From: Desulfovibrio sp.
GTDB taxonomy: Bacteria; Desulfobacterota; Desulfovibrionia; Desulfovibrionales; Desulfovibrionaceae
DNA: 64,000 nucleotides
Reading direction: 5' to 3'
Assembly: GCF_009712225.1 (NCBI RefSeq)
Contig: NZ_WASP01000003.1
Span: 123,279-187,278, forward strand
Shown piece by piece: positions 16,054 to 24,645 of this stretch (the stretch's first letter is position 1; each line of letters starts with the position of its first letter). The position numbers and the translations under genes are program-made. Under the pieces are notes generated by a model that saw only the letters and a program-made list of their open reading frames with translations, was not told the origin of the DNA and made no database searches.

Positions 16054-17775
16054 CTAAAAAAGATGGGCAAATTCGGGGCCAGCCACAATGCTATCGTTAG
16101 ATTGGGCTGGTTCTTTCTTTGGCTCCCAATATTTTTCCCCGCGAAGCGATTCCTGCCGCATCCGCACAAGTTCAAGTCCCATTCCCACTGCATTGTGATA
16201 TCGTTCCTCAAGCATAATCTGTTCAACGCTAAGAGGAAGCCCACTTATTCCACGTTTGAATATGGGCTTTGTTTTTTGTCTTCTCGCAGATTTTTCATGC
16301 TCCTGCTTTTTGACAGCATGAAGAACATTGGAGATAGACTGATGGGCAGTATTAACTTGTTCTTTCGAGCTGATAAGCTGCCCGCTAGTACTGACGCCCT
16401 CCCAAAGGCATTCTCCCCTTTCCAAATTTTTAATTTCTGCACTGTCCGCGCGAACCTTTTTGACCCAATTTATGGTTTCAGGGTCGCTGCTTTGCAGCAG
16501 AATTTTTGTCGTACAGTTTCCAAGAAGTGAGGAAACGGAATGTTGATCTCCTCGTGCGTACAAGGATGCAATGCTTTGTGAAGCAACTATGTTGATGTTT
16601 TTAAACTCGCGAGAAAGCCCGAATAGCTGCATGTCGTTCAGATTAGTTGCACTGCCTACGTCCAGAATTTCTTGAAATTCATCCCCAACCATGAACGTAA
16701 ATTCATTTTCCCCAAGAGTACTGCCGTATTTAAGGATGCTTTGATAAAATCTATCTTTCAGGCATCGCGCCAGAATTGCACCAGTAGCCCCACACTCAGC
16801 AGCAAAGTGGATCAAGACGATTTTTTTCTTTTTGTAGACCAGGCTGGTGAAATCAATTGGCATTGCCCCATCTTCTAGTGATGAAAAACTGTCCATGAGC
16901 CCACAGGTGACCTTCATTGTTTTCAACCGCATCAAAATCCTTTGCAACATCCATGTTTTCTGCTGTTGCTTGGTCGTAGTACCTTTTGCATCGTGGCTGT
17001 CGCTATCGGACGATAAAATGTGAAAGCAATCAGCACTGACCGAATGGTAAAAAGATTCGGCTTCACGCAGGTAATCAGGCCATACTTTCCCCATATTTTG
17101 CTCACGGAGCGCATCTAGCTCCTGGCAGAAAAATGACCAAAGGGAACCCGAAAATTTTTGATTACAAAGTGCTGTGTAGATGGCTTTCAACGTCGGAGAA
17201 AATTGTCGAGAAAAATGACTTCTGTGGGCAATTTTTGACAGGGACAGCATTGCAAATGCCACATCAGATGCCAAAGCCCCACCCTTTGCATGCCAGGATG
17301 CATTGGGATCGCGCTCAACGCCATCGAGGGCAATAACTTGAAAGAGGTCTGCAATTTCGTGTTTCTTCAGACCTGCAAGAAGATTGGTCGGTTGAGCCGC
17401 ATGCGAAGAGCCGAATTCAATGACATCATCTTGCCGCCCACATTTTTGGGCCAAAGCCCGCGTCTGCGCACCAAGATTCCCTTTGATGTCCAGAATGACA
17501 CCACCGAATCCTTGGCGCATCAGCGCGTCAATCATAGGCAGGATGATAGATGTCGTTTTGCCCGAGCCAGTGCCGCCAATAATGGCGACTGATCGAGCCC
17601 CATCACTGAAAGAAAGCGTTCTTCCGCTATCAAAGGTGAAAAGTGTATCTTCAGATTGTGAAGTCGCGGGAGGGAGTGAAACCGCAAGAGGTTTGACTGG
17701 GGCAAGAAAGCCCAATCGGTGCTGGCGGTAAGGAGCATCTGAGAATGTGGAAGGGGTATTAGCTTGCAGACTCAT
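16054..17775 (-). CDS. VirD4/TraD-like type IV coupling protein
   Basis: ATPase that links the relaxosome to a mating pore, 573 residues. It shows a P-loop GGTGSGKTT (K73), a Walker B-like region FTFMVGDEFQEILD, and NIVASQSIASLYARG typical of VirD4/TraG proteins. No long N-terminal transmembrane pair is evident before the P-loop, so it may belong to the soluble TcpA/TraG-short class. The ATG at 17775 has GGAGG five bases before; a TTG four codons earlier is inside that site. It is the only T4SS-related ATPase in the element. Confidence 0.8.
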   Translation of the reverse strand: MSLQANTPSTFSDAPYRQHRLGFLAPVKPLAVSLPPATSQSEDTLFTFDSGRTLSFSDGARSVAIIGGTGSGKTTSIILPMIDALMRQGFGGVILDIKGNLGAQTRALAQKCGRQDDVIEFGSSHAAQPTNLLAGLKKHEIADLFQVIALDGVERDPNASWHAKGGALASDVAFAMLSLSKIAHRSHFSRQFSPTLKAIYTALCNQKFSGSLWSFFCQELDALREQNMGKVWPDYLREAESFYHSVSADCFHILSSDSDSHDAKGTTTKQQQKTWMLQRILMRLKTMKVTCGLMDSFSSLEDGAMPIDFTSLVYKKKKIVLIHFAAECGATGAILARCLKDRFYQSILKYGSTLGENEFTFMVGDEFQEILDVGSATNLNDMQLFGLSREFKNINIVASQSIASLYARGDQHSVSSLLGNCTTKILLQSSDPETINWVKKVRADSAEIKNLERGECLWEGVSTSGQLISSKEQVNTAHQSISNVLHAVKKQEHEKSARRQKTKPIFKRGISGLPLSVEQIMLEERYHNAVGMGLELVRMRQESLRGEKYWEPKKEPAQSNDSIVAGPEFAHLF

Positions 17776-18189
17776 GGATTCCTCCAAAGAGCCTGCCGTT
17801 TCCTTGTCTTGAAAACAAAAAAGAAAACGGCAGACAACCAGAATTGGTTCTCACCAATTCCGACTGTTTGCCGTTTTCCCCCCAATAGCAGCTCCGCGCC
17901 GCTCCATTCCAGTGTCCCGGACTACACGAAGGGGCGTCCTCCCCTCCGGCGCTCTTGGAAGGAGCGCATCACGCAAATTGTGGGTTGGGAAAAAACGTAG
18001 TTACAAAGTGTTCCGTCACTTTGATCGCGAAATACTTCCACCTTCCTGACCACCAGGCAGGGGGGAGACCTTTCGGTCGGCCCAAATCTTTTTTTTGTTA
18101 AAAGTTGATGACGATCATTTAATAGTGATTTTTCAAAAAAACGTCAACGGCCCGGTATTTGAGAAAACCGTAAAAGGCTATTCAGGGAG
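17776..18189. other. Intergenic region between coupling-protein gene and fic
   Basis: 414 bases without a credible gene. It holds a nested inverted repeat at 17823-17879 (listed separately). Nothing else stands out. Confidence 0.5.
17823..17879. repeat. Nested inverted repeat (cruciform-like)
   Basis: Outer arms GAAAACGGCAGACA and TGTTTGCCGTTTTC pair with one G-T. Inside, GAATTGGT and ACCAATTC form a second perfect 8-bp stem around TCTC. It lies 48 bases upstream of the coupling-protein start on the minus strand. Confidence 0.6.
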
Positions 18190-19305
18190 CTACTGATTGG
18201 CTGTTTTCTCCGCCAAGGTATAACTCGTGCTGCGCCCACCGCTCTCGCCTTGCAGCAGGATGCCGTATTCCATCAATTCCCGAATATCCCGTAAGGCAGT
18301 ATCCGGAGAACACTTTGCCAGCTTGGCGTATTTGCCGCTGGTCAGTTTTCCCTCAAATCCGGCCAGCAGGCGATTGATGATAGCTCGCTGGCGTTCATTA
18401 AGTGGGTACTGATTGGCATATTGCCAAACATGAGCCTTGCGGAAGACGACGGCCAAGGTTTTGTCGGCTCCATCAATAGCCCGCCCAAGGCAGCCGAGGA
18501 ACCAATTCAGCCAAGGCGTGATATCCAAGCCGCCCTTTTGGGTGCGTTCCAAAATATCGTAATATTCTTTGCGCTCCCGCTCGATCTGCCCGGACATGCT
18601 GTAAAAGCGTTGCGGGCAATCATCGGCCCGCGCCAGGGCACAATCAGCAATAGCACGGGCTATGCGTCCGTTACCGTCCTCAAAAGGGTGGATCGTCACA
18701 AACCAGAGGTGCGCTATTCCCGCCTTCATTACAGGGTCAAGCTGCAACGGCGCATTGAACCACTTCAGAAAGTGGCTCATTTCCAACTCAAGGCGTTCTG
18801 CTGCCGGGGCTTCAAAATGAACCTTTTCATGGCCGACGTAGCCGGAGACAACTTGCATGGGACCAGCTTCGGGCTTGCGCCATGAGCCCACGGTGATACG
18901 CCGTGATGCCCCGAATCCGGTAGGAAATAGCGCCGCATGCCAGCCAAACAGCCGTTCCGTTGTAAGCGGTTCAGCATAGCGCTGTGTTGCGTCCAACATC
19001 ATTTCCACAACGCCTTCCACGCTTCTGCTGGGGGGCATCAGGCCGCCGATGTCAATTCCAAGCCTTCGCGCCAGCGAAGAGCGCACCTGAGCCACATCTA
19101 GTGCTTCCCCTTCAATGGCGCTCGACTTCACCACATCCAGAGTCAAAGTCTCCAGACCAGCCTCAGCGCGAATGGAGAAACCAAGGGCATTCATCCGCCC
19201 CAGGAGCAACCCCTGCTTGTGCCGGATGGCGGCAAGCTGTTCCGCCAGCTTTGCAATGTCCCACTGAAATGTCGACCAGTCTGGCCTCTCATGAATATAG
19301 CGCAT
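18190..19305 (-). CDS. fic: Fic-domain protein (AMP-transferase type, DUF4172 N-terminus)
   Basis: 371 residues. The Fic core motif HPFEDGNGRIAR starts at H206, with the catalytic histidine and the phosphate-binding GNGR. An inhibitory helix of class II type precedes it (SSAIEGE, S61-E65-G66), so the enzyme should be self-inhibited and needs no separate antitoxin. The C-terminal part (about 290-365) is a winged helix, common in Fic proteins that bind DNA. The ATG at 19305 follows GCGGAG. Repeated GAATAT half-sites in the promoter suggest self-regulation. Typical reaction: transfer of AMP to a protein hydroxyl; the target is unknown. Confidence 0.88.
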   Translation of the reverse strand: MRYIHERPDWSTFQWDIAKLAEQLAAIRHKQGLLLGRMNALGFSIRAEAGLETLTLDVVKSSAIEGEALDVAQVRSSLARRLGIDIGGLMPPSRSVEGVVEMMLDATQRYAEPLTTERLFGWHAALFPTGFGASRRITVGSWRKPEAGPMQVVSGYVGHEKVHFEAPAAERLELEMSHFLKWFNAPLQLDPVMKAGIAHLWFVTIHPFEDGNGRIARAIADCALARADDCPQRFYSMSGQIERERKEYYDILERTQKGGLDITPWLNWFLGCLGRAIDGADKTLAVVFRKAHVWQYANQYPLNERQRAIINRLLAGFEGKLTSGKYAKLAKCSPDTALRDIRELMEYGILLQGESGGRSTSYTLAEKTANQ

Positions 19306-19321
19306 AATCTCCGCACCTCTT

Positions 19322-19387
19322 GCGGTGAATATGACAGATATTCTCCACAAAAGCAATATTCTCCGTAAAATTTGCGGCGAATATAAG
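19322..19387. promoter_or_regulatory. Clustered inverted GAATAT/ATATTC half-sites upstream of fic
   Basis: Two imperfect palindromes in tandem: GGTGAATAT-gacag-ATATTCTCC and ATATTCTCCG-n9-CGGCGAATAT. Four similar half-sites in 60 bases just before the gene suggest a repressor array, perhaps for the winged helix of the Fic protein itself. Confidence 0.45.
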
Positions 19388-19418
19388 CTCCAAACGCCGC
19401 ATCTTAGTTACGGGGGCG

Positions 19419-19709
19419 TCACCAAGATGCATGACGGATGTATGACGGCTTTGAAATGCGTTCGCCGCATTTCTCCCACTCTAACTCGTTGTGGGCACAC
19501 GCTGACGCCGGAAGAACTCCGCGAGAAGAATATTTACCCGTAACCCATGGAAGCCAGCAACTTACAAGTGATATTCGCAGTTGTGTTCTACAGTACAAAC
19601 TTCTAGAGAATGGATTCTCAGCATCTTTTGTAACAGGTTGAACAATTTGTTGCACATTGAGCAATGCTTTGGCCAACTCGGTGATATTTTCGGATTGATA
19701 GGCAGTCAT
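19419..19709 (-). pseudogene. Remnant of an ERF-family single-strand annealing protein gene
   Basis: Starts at ATG 19709 with AAGGAG six bases upstream. The first 35 residues (MTAYQSENITELAKALLNVQ, then VTKDAENPF) match the beginning of ERF/Sak-type recombination proteins, which run about 180-250 residues. After about residue 35 the frame goes into unrelated, Trp/Arg-rich sequence and stops. I read it as the 5' fragment of a phage recombination gene left by a deletion. Not expected to be functional. Confidence 0.5.
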
Positions 19710-19850
19710 AGAACTCCTTTCCTCTTTGAGATCTGTTGTCAATATTGTCTGAGATAGCCTGTTTGTAGGCTTTTCAACGGTATTATCCCGTATTCAAGCT
19801 TGTAATATAGACGTCAAATATATTGATAAACATAGTTTTCAATGAAGGGG

Positions 19851-19901
19851 TGCTTATCTAACTTGCACTTGAAAGCACGTTTGTCCTTTCGGAGTTAAGC
19901 A
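19851..19901 (+). promoter_or_regulatory. Possible structured leader of the Pit-family gene
   Basis: TGCTT and AAGCA with inner AACT and AGTT form a two-part stem around a second hairpin (TGC-ACTT-GAAA-GCA), about 100 bases before the gene. No known riboswitch class recognised. Confidence 0.25.
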
Positions 19902-19998
19902 GGCATTATTTTGGGTAACAAGCGGTAGTTGCAGGTATCGCATGTGCTATGTTATTTAGATAACAAATGCAATTCTGAAAAAAATGTGGAGGTTTCGT

Positions 19999-21003
19999 AT
20001 GGGAATTTTAACTGTATTCTCAGACGTTTTTTCTGGAGACGCTCTCACAACCTGCACGGTTTTGTCCGGTTTGTTTTTTGGCTGGACCATTGGGTCACAC
20101 TACACCGGGGCCACGCTTGGCATGGCCTACGGGGCTGGCGTTATAAAGTCTCCTCGGCTTGCCAGTCTTCTGGTAGCGGCATTTGCGCTGATGGGTGCTA
20201 CGTTTGAGAGCGGCAATGTGGTAAACACTGTGGGAACAGGCATTCTGGAAAAAAGCCAGGTCACAGATCTTGGAGCCATGGTAATGATGTTGACCGCCGC
20301 TCTTGTGACAGCTGCAAACACATGGATGCGCTGGCCAGTTTCTACTTCTCAGCTAGCGTGCTTCGCCGTTGTTGGCGCGGGGGTGGGCATGGGGGCAACA
20401 ATTTTTTGGCAAACAACCATTGTCTTTTTGTTTGTGACCTGGGTTGGTACCCCTGTTATTAGCTGTCTACTTGCATTCGTTTTTACCCGCATGGGCGATT
20501 CCGTTTTTAAAACCATTACCCCGACAACCCATAAGTTACTAAGTGCGGCTCTGCTTGCGGCATGCTGTTATGCGGCCTACACGCTTGGGGCCAACAATAC
20601 GGGCAATGCAGTAGGCATTTTTTACGGATTAGGCCTTACCACCCCCATGAAAGCTGGTTTTATTGGCGGCATCGCCATGGGCATAGGGGCTATGACTTGG
20701 GGCAAGCCCATACTTGAGAAAGTAGGAAAGGGTATTCTGCACCTTGATTTAACCACAGGGCTTTCCGCAAAAATGGCGCAAAGCCTCACAGCGCACACAG
20801 CAGCAATGCTTGGATACCCCACGTCCATGAACCAAGCGCTCATCGGTGGTGTTGCAGGGGCTGGCGGCGCGCGCGGTCTTAAGACGCTGAACAAAAAGGC
20901 ACTGGCTGAAATCGTTTTTTCATGGTTTTTTACCCCCGCTCTGGCTGGTATTGTTTCGTATGCCCTGTACAAAGTGCTGAGCGCAGTTTTGGGCATCCAT
21001 TAA
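19999..21003 (+). CDS. Pit-family inorganic anion (phosphate/sulfate) transporter
   Basis: 334 residues with 9-10 transmembrane helices. The duplicated PHO4 signature is visible: ALMGATFESGNVVNTVGTGI in the first half and TLGANNTGNAVGIFYGLG in the second. Family members import phosphate or, in some bacteria (CysP), sulfate, driven by H+ or Na+. At 334 residues it is of the shorter type. The ATG at 19999 follows GTGGAGGT. An MFS gene begins 33 bases downstream, then a ChrB-like gene, so the three look like one operon. Oxyanion handling is the likely theme. Confidence 0.8.
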   Translation: MGILTVFSDVFSGDALTTCTVLSGLFFGWTIGSHYTGATLGMAYGAGVIKSPRLASLLVAAFALMGATFESGNVVNTVGTGILEKSQVTDLGAMVMMLTAALVTAANTWMRWPVSTSQLACFAVVGAGVGMGATIFWQTTIVFLFVTWVGTPVISCLLAFVFTRMGDSVFKTITPTTHKLLSAALLAACCYAAYTLGANNTGNAVGIFYGLGLTTPMKAGFIGGIAMGIGAMTWGKPILEKVGKGILHLDLTTGLSAKMAQSLTAHTAAMLGYPTSMNQALIGGVAGAGGARGLKTLNKKALAEIVFSWFFTPALAGIVSYALYKVLSAVLGIH

Positions 21004-21036
21004 GCCACGTAGACTCTCTGAACACACGAGGAAGTT

Positions 21037-22260
21037 ATGATGCTTAAATTATTGGGCAAAAAAACAGCTACTCCTGCCGTGACCTTTGTTGTCTTGATGG
21101 GGATCGTCAGCCTGTTTGCAGATATGACCCATGAGGGAGCTAGAAGTGTTTACGGCTCCTACCTCCCCCTTCTTGGAGCTTCTGCTACGGCAATCGGCTT
21201 TGTTTCAGGCTTTGGCGAGCTTGTTGGCTATTCGCTCCGGCTGTTTACGGGCATCATAGCCAACAAGACAAAATGCTATTGGGGCATGACCCTGCTGGGG
21301 TATGGCGTCAATGTTGTCGCCATACCCTTTCTGGCGCTGGTTCCAGAAAATGGGTGGATGCTGGCTTGTATTCTGATTGTGTCCGAGAGGGCTGGCAAGG
21401 CCATACGTCAGCCGGCAAAAAATACGCTTCTGTCATTTGCCGCCACACAGGTTGGCGTGGGCAAGGCCTTTGCCCTGCAAGAATTCCTTGACCAACTGGG
21501 CGCATTTTTGGGGCCAGTGCTGCTTTTTTGTGTGCTCTGGTTCAAAGGAGGTGAAAACACGCTTGAGTCGTATGCACTTTGTTTTGCGGTTCTGGGGATT
21601 CCGGCGGTAGCCACCATGTGCTGGCTTTTTTGGGCAAAACAATGCTTCCCGACCCCTGAGCTATTTGAAAAAACAACAGGCAATGAGGCAGTGAGCAAAA
21701 AAAGCTCCTTTATCCTCTACCTTGTGGCGATTTCGCTGTTTGCGTTTGGGTTCATTGATTTTCCCATCGTCACAATGCATGCCGCAAAGCAGAATATTTT
21801 TTCTGTAAGCTCGTTACCTTTGCTGTACGCGTGGGCGATGATAGTGGACGCCTTTGCAGCCTTGGTGTTTGGAGCGCTCTATGATAAAATTCAATTCAAA
21901 GCGCTGATTGTGTCGGGAATTATCTCGGCTTTTTCTGCCGTGTTCATTTTTTCCATAAGCTCCTTCTGGGGCATTGCCATCGGAGTTACGCTCTGGGGCA
22001 TAGGCATGGGCGCGCAGGAATCAATTCTCAAGGCGGCTGTTGTGGGCTTGACCTCTAAGGAAAACCGCTCAGCCAGCTTTGGTTTTTTTGAATCCTGTTT
22101 TGGGGTCAGCTGGTTTATGGGCAGCTGGTTTATGGGGTGGCTTTACGATTTCAACCCTCACGGCCTGGTTATTTGCTCGGTAACAGCACAGTTGCTGGCA
22201 CTTCCCCTGTATGCCCGCATTCACGGTGAGAAGACCACAACCAAGCCTAGCGCGGCTTAA
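21037..22260 (+). CDS. Major facilitator superfamily transporter
   Basis: 407 residues, about 12 transmembrane helices in two halves separated by a charged loop (about 205-225, PTPELFEKTTGNEAVSKKSS). Visible MFS features include FADMTHEGARSVYGSYLPLLG in helix 1-2 and the A-loop-like ERAGKAIRQPAKNTL. The opening resembles MFS proteins whose first helix reads SLFADMTYEG. GAGGAAG precedes the ATG. Efflux is likely. The substrate is unknown; the neighbours (Pit, ChrB-like, fluoride-regulated genes) suggest an inorganic anion. Confidence 0.8.
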   Translation: MMLKLLGKKTATPAVTFVVLMGIVSLFADMTHEGARSVYGSYLPLLGASATAIGFVSGFGELVGYSLRLFTGIIANKTKCYWGMTLLGYGVNVVAIPFLALVPENGWMLACILIVSERAGKAIRQPAKNTLLSFAATQVGVGKAFALQEFLDQLGAFLGPVLLFCVLWFKGGENTLESYALCFAVLGIPAVATMCWLFWAKQCFPTPELFEKTTGNEAVSKKSSFILYLVAISLFAFGFIDFPIVTMHAAKQNIFSVSSLPLLYAWAMIVDAFAALVFGALYDKIQFKALIVSGIISAFSAVFIFSISSFWGIAIGVTLWGIGMGAQESILKAAVVGLTSKENRSASFGFFESCFGVSWFMGSWFMGWLYDFNPHGLVICSVTAQLLALPLYARIHGEKTTTKPSAA

Positions 22261-22307
22261 CGATGTCGGCCTTCGAGCAAAACGACATTTAACATACTGG
22301 TAGCTCT

Positions 22308-22835
22308 ATGCGTTTTCTCTTCTTCTCGTACACCCTGCCGACCAAGGCGGCTAAAGGCCGAGTCCAAGTCTGGCGGCAATTGAAAAAAACTGGGGCCATA
22401 AGTTACCGGGGGCTATGGGTTATTCCTTTCAACAAAGAGCGAATCCCATTGCTAGAAGAACTGGCAGCACTGGTGCTTTCCCTTGAGGGCGAATCCCTGG
22501 TATTTGAAGGAAAGCTTTTGAACGCGGCCGACGAAGGCCGTGTTCTGGACAACTTGGGAGAAGCCTCGCGCCTTGAATACACGGAACTTTTAGATAAGTG
22601 CTCAGACTATCTAAAAGAAATAGAAAAGGAGACCGCTGCCGAGAACTTTATCTTTGCAGAGGTTGAAGAAAACGAAGAAGAACTGGAAAAGCTGAAAAAC
22701 TGGTTCAAGAAAATCCAGAAGCGCCAGATTGTAGAAATACCGGAAAAAGAGCAGGCCATTGCTGCAATTGCCAAATGCGAAGAAGTGTTTGAACAGTTTT
22801 CGACAGTTGCTTATGAGCGGGCTGATAAAGCCTAA
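22308..22835 (+). CDS. ChrB N-terminal-domain-like protein
   Basis: 175 residues. The first half resembles the N-terminal domain of chromate-resistance regulator ChrB: FFSYTLPTKAAKGRVQVWRQLKKTGA, then a short beta-alpha unit ending in VFEGKLL. The second half is highly charged and probably coiled-coil (EEVEENEEELEKLKN-type composition). ChrB proteins sense or regulate chromate resistance; here no ChrA is present, but an MFS gene sits 47 bases upstream. Function is inferred only from the domain. Confidence 0.65.
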   Translation: MRFLFFSYTLPTKAAKGRVQVWRQLKKTGAISYRGLWVIPFNKERIPLLEELAALVLSLEGESLVFEGKLLNAADEGRVLDNLGEASRLEYTELLDKCSDYLKEIEKETAAENFIFAEVEENEEELEKLKNWFKKIQKRQIVEIPEKEQAIAAIAKCEEVFEQFSTVAYERADKA

Positions 22836-22903
22836 AACAATGCTGAGGCCAGCCCTATTGCATCCATGCTTGACTTTTGGGTTGGTTGGAACACAATAGA
22901 AAT

Positions 22904-22951
22904 TAGGGGATGGAGTTCCCCTTGAACCGCATTCGCTGATAACTCCTGCCA
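22904..22951 (+). ncRNA. Fluoride riboswitch (crcB motif) upstream of enolase
   Basis: The conserved elements of the crcB motif occur in order: GGGGATGGAGTT, CCCC, GAACCGC, a short loop, GCTGAT, AACTCCTGCC. GGAGTT pairs with AACTCC to form P1, and the GATG and CTGAT elements are the conserved core. It lies 83 bases before the enolase start and is followed by a terminator hairpin, which fits transcriptional control: fluoride binding should prevent termination. Confidence 0.9.
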
Positions 22952-22976
22952 CACTGAAAGCGTTGGTAGGTATTTG

Positions 22977-23009
22977 GATAACCACGCTCAGGTGGTTATC
23001 TTTTTTTGT
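22977..23009 (+). terminator. Expression-platform terminator of the fluoride riboswitch
   Basis: GATAACCAC pairs with GTGGTTATC around GCTCAG and is followed by seven T. It sits between the riboswitch and the enolase start, so it acts as the off-switch rather than as an end-of-gene terminator. Confidence 0.85.
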
Positions 23010-23033
23010 CCTATTAACATTGTGAGGCTTGTC

Positions 23034-24326
23034 ATGGACTATAGCATTAAAACCGTACAGGCGTCAGAAATTCTTGATTCACGGGGAAATCCAACTCTTG
23101 AGGTGGAAGTTACGAGTAACGAAGGCGTGAGGGCGCGGGCTTCTGTTCCCTCAGGGGCAAGTACGGGAACCAGGGAAGCAGTGGAAATGCGGGACAAGGA
23201 CGCCGCACGCTTTGGCGGCAAAGGTGTTTTGCAGGCAATCAACCACGTCAACAACGAGATTCAACACGCCGTCACCGGGTTAGATTGCAGAAACCAACGG
23301 CTGATAGACAACACGCTCATCAGCCTGGACGGCACACCAAACAAATCTAGGCTTGGTGCAAACGCCATTTTGGGCGTGTCCATGGCTGCATGCCGCCTTG
23401 CTGCCAATGCCGCCGATCTGCCGCTTTACGCCTATATTGGGGGCGCATCAGCCACACTACTTCCTGTTCCGTGCATGAATATCATCAACGGTGGCGTGCA
23501 TGCCCGCTGGCAAGGTGCCGATTTTCAGGAATTCATGATTGCTCCGCAGGGTGCTTCTAGTATCAGCGAGGCCGTGCGTTGGGGCAGCGAAGTGTACCAC
23601 GCTCTGCGAGCGGTATTGCTTGAAAAGGGGCTCTCGGCTGGTGTTGGCGACGAAGGCGGGTTTGCGCCCGCAGTTTCTTCTAATCGTCAACCGCTGGAGC
23701 TTATTGTTCAAGCCATTCAAAGGGCTGGGTACACCCCCGGTAAAGATGTTGCCATCTGCATGGACCCCGCTTCGAGCGAATTCTACAAGAACGGTCGCTA
23801 CCACTTACGCACAGAAGGGCGGGAACTGACCGCCGCAAAAATGACTGAGTATTACGCGGCCCTTATTGACGAGTTTCCGGTTGTGCTGCTGGAAGACGGG
23901 CTGGCCGAAGATGACTGGTCTGGCTGGGCGCTGCTGCAAGCCAAATTGGGCGGCAAGGTTGAGATTGTGGGCGATGACCTGTTTGTGACCAATATTCAGT
24001 ATATCAGGCGCGGTATTGATGAAAAGCTAGCCAATGCGGCGTTGATCAAGCTGAACCAGATCGGCACTGTCAGCGAAACAATTGATGCCGTGCGCCTGTG
24101 CCAGCGCAATGCATGGGGAGCCTTTGTTTCCCATAGAAGCGGCGAAACAACTGACACCTTTATTGCCGATATGACAGTTGGCCTTGGCACTGGTCACTTA
24201 AAAACCGGTGCGCCCTGCCGTGGCGAACGGGTTGAAAAATATAACCAATTGATGCGGATTGAGCAGAGCCTTGGTGAAACAGCTGTTTACGCAGGGGCGA
24301 AAGCGTTTATTACGACGAGGGCTTAA
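23034..24326 (+). CDS. eno: Enolase, fluoride-riboswitch-controlled paralogue
   Basis: Converts 2-phosphoglycerate to phosphoenolpyruvate; 430 residues, the usual length. Active-site elements present: SGASTG loop, NGGVHA histidine, [47 protein letters not shown] (catalytic lysine), [10 protein letters not shown] and [12 protein letters not shown]. The loop usually reading GGxHAxNN is altered to GGVHARWQG. Enolase is a main target of fluoride, so an extra copy under a fluoride riboswitch is a plausible resistance measure. The ATG at 23034 follows GTGAGG; the frame is open upstream through the riboswitch but that is not coding. Confidence 0.92.
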   Translation: MDYSIKTVQASEILDSRGNPTLEVEVTSNEGVRARASVPSGASTGTREAVEMRDKDAARFGGKGVLQAINHVNNEIQHAVTGLDCRNQRLIDNTLISLDGTPNKSRLGANAILGVSMAACRLAANAADLPLYAYIGGASATLLPVPCMNIINGGVHARWQGADFQEFMIAPQGASSISEAVRWGSEVYHALRAVLLEKGLSAGVGDEGGFAPAVSSNRQPLELIVQAIQRAGYTPGKDVAICMDPASSEFYKNGRYHLRTEGRELTAAKMTEYYAALIDEFPVVLLEDGLAEDDWSGWALLQAKLGGKVEIVGDDLFVTNIQYIRRGIDEKLANAALIKLNQIGTVSETIDAVRLCQRNAWGAFVSHRSGETTDTFIADMTVGLGTGHLKTGAPCRGERVEKYNQLMRIEQSLGETAVYAGAKAFITTRA

Positions 24327-24328
24327 GA

Positions 24329-24622
24329 ATGATCAAGTCGCTTCTTGTCATCAGTGCCGGAGCATCAGCAGGGGCAGCAGTGCGCTGGGGCCTTGGGCTC
24401 ACATTGAACTCAATGTTTCCCCTGATTCCCCTTGGCACATTGGTTGCCAATATGCTTGGCGGGGGGAGGGTCAGGGGCATTCAACGAGACGGCGTTTCCC
24501 TTCGTCATGTTTTATTTGAAGTTCGGCTATTTCGTACTCATCTGGCCTGGATTGTAAGTACGACAAAAAGGCCGATGCGAGGTTTTGCGCAAACATTGCG
24601 CCCTCGGCACACCTCACAATGA
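24329..24622 (+). pseudogene. crcB: Truncated crcB (fluoride channel Fluc) fused to foreign sequence
   Basis: Begins 3 bases after enolase with ATG 24329. The first 46 residues match CrcB/Fluc: [20 protein letters not shown], then [16 protein letters not shown]. At about 24465 the similarity stops and the frame reads basic, non-membrane sequence to a TGA at 24620. CrcB normally has about 125 residues and four helices; only one and a half remain. In the shifted frame, 24477-24557 encodes a short hydrophobic segment ([18 protein letters not shown]) ending in TAA. It looks like the 3' end of a different membrane gene. I read this as a deletion scar. Confidence 0.75.
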
Positions 24623-24645
24623 AGAAAACAACCACGGGGAGTGTG

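Noticed and set aside
22974..23033. Upstream in-frame start for enolase
   Set aside because: The extension would translate the riboswitch terminator; ATG 23034 has a ribosome site and the normal N-terminus.
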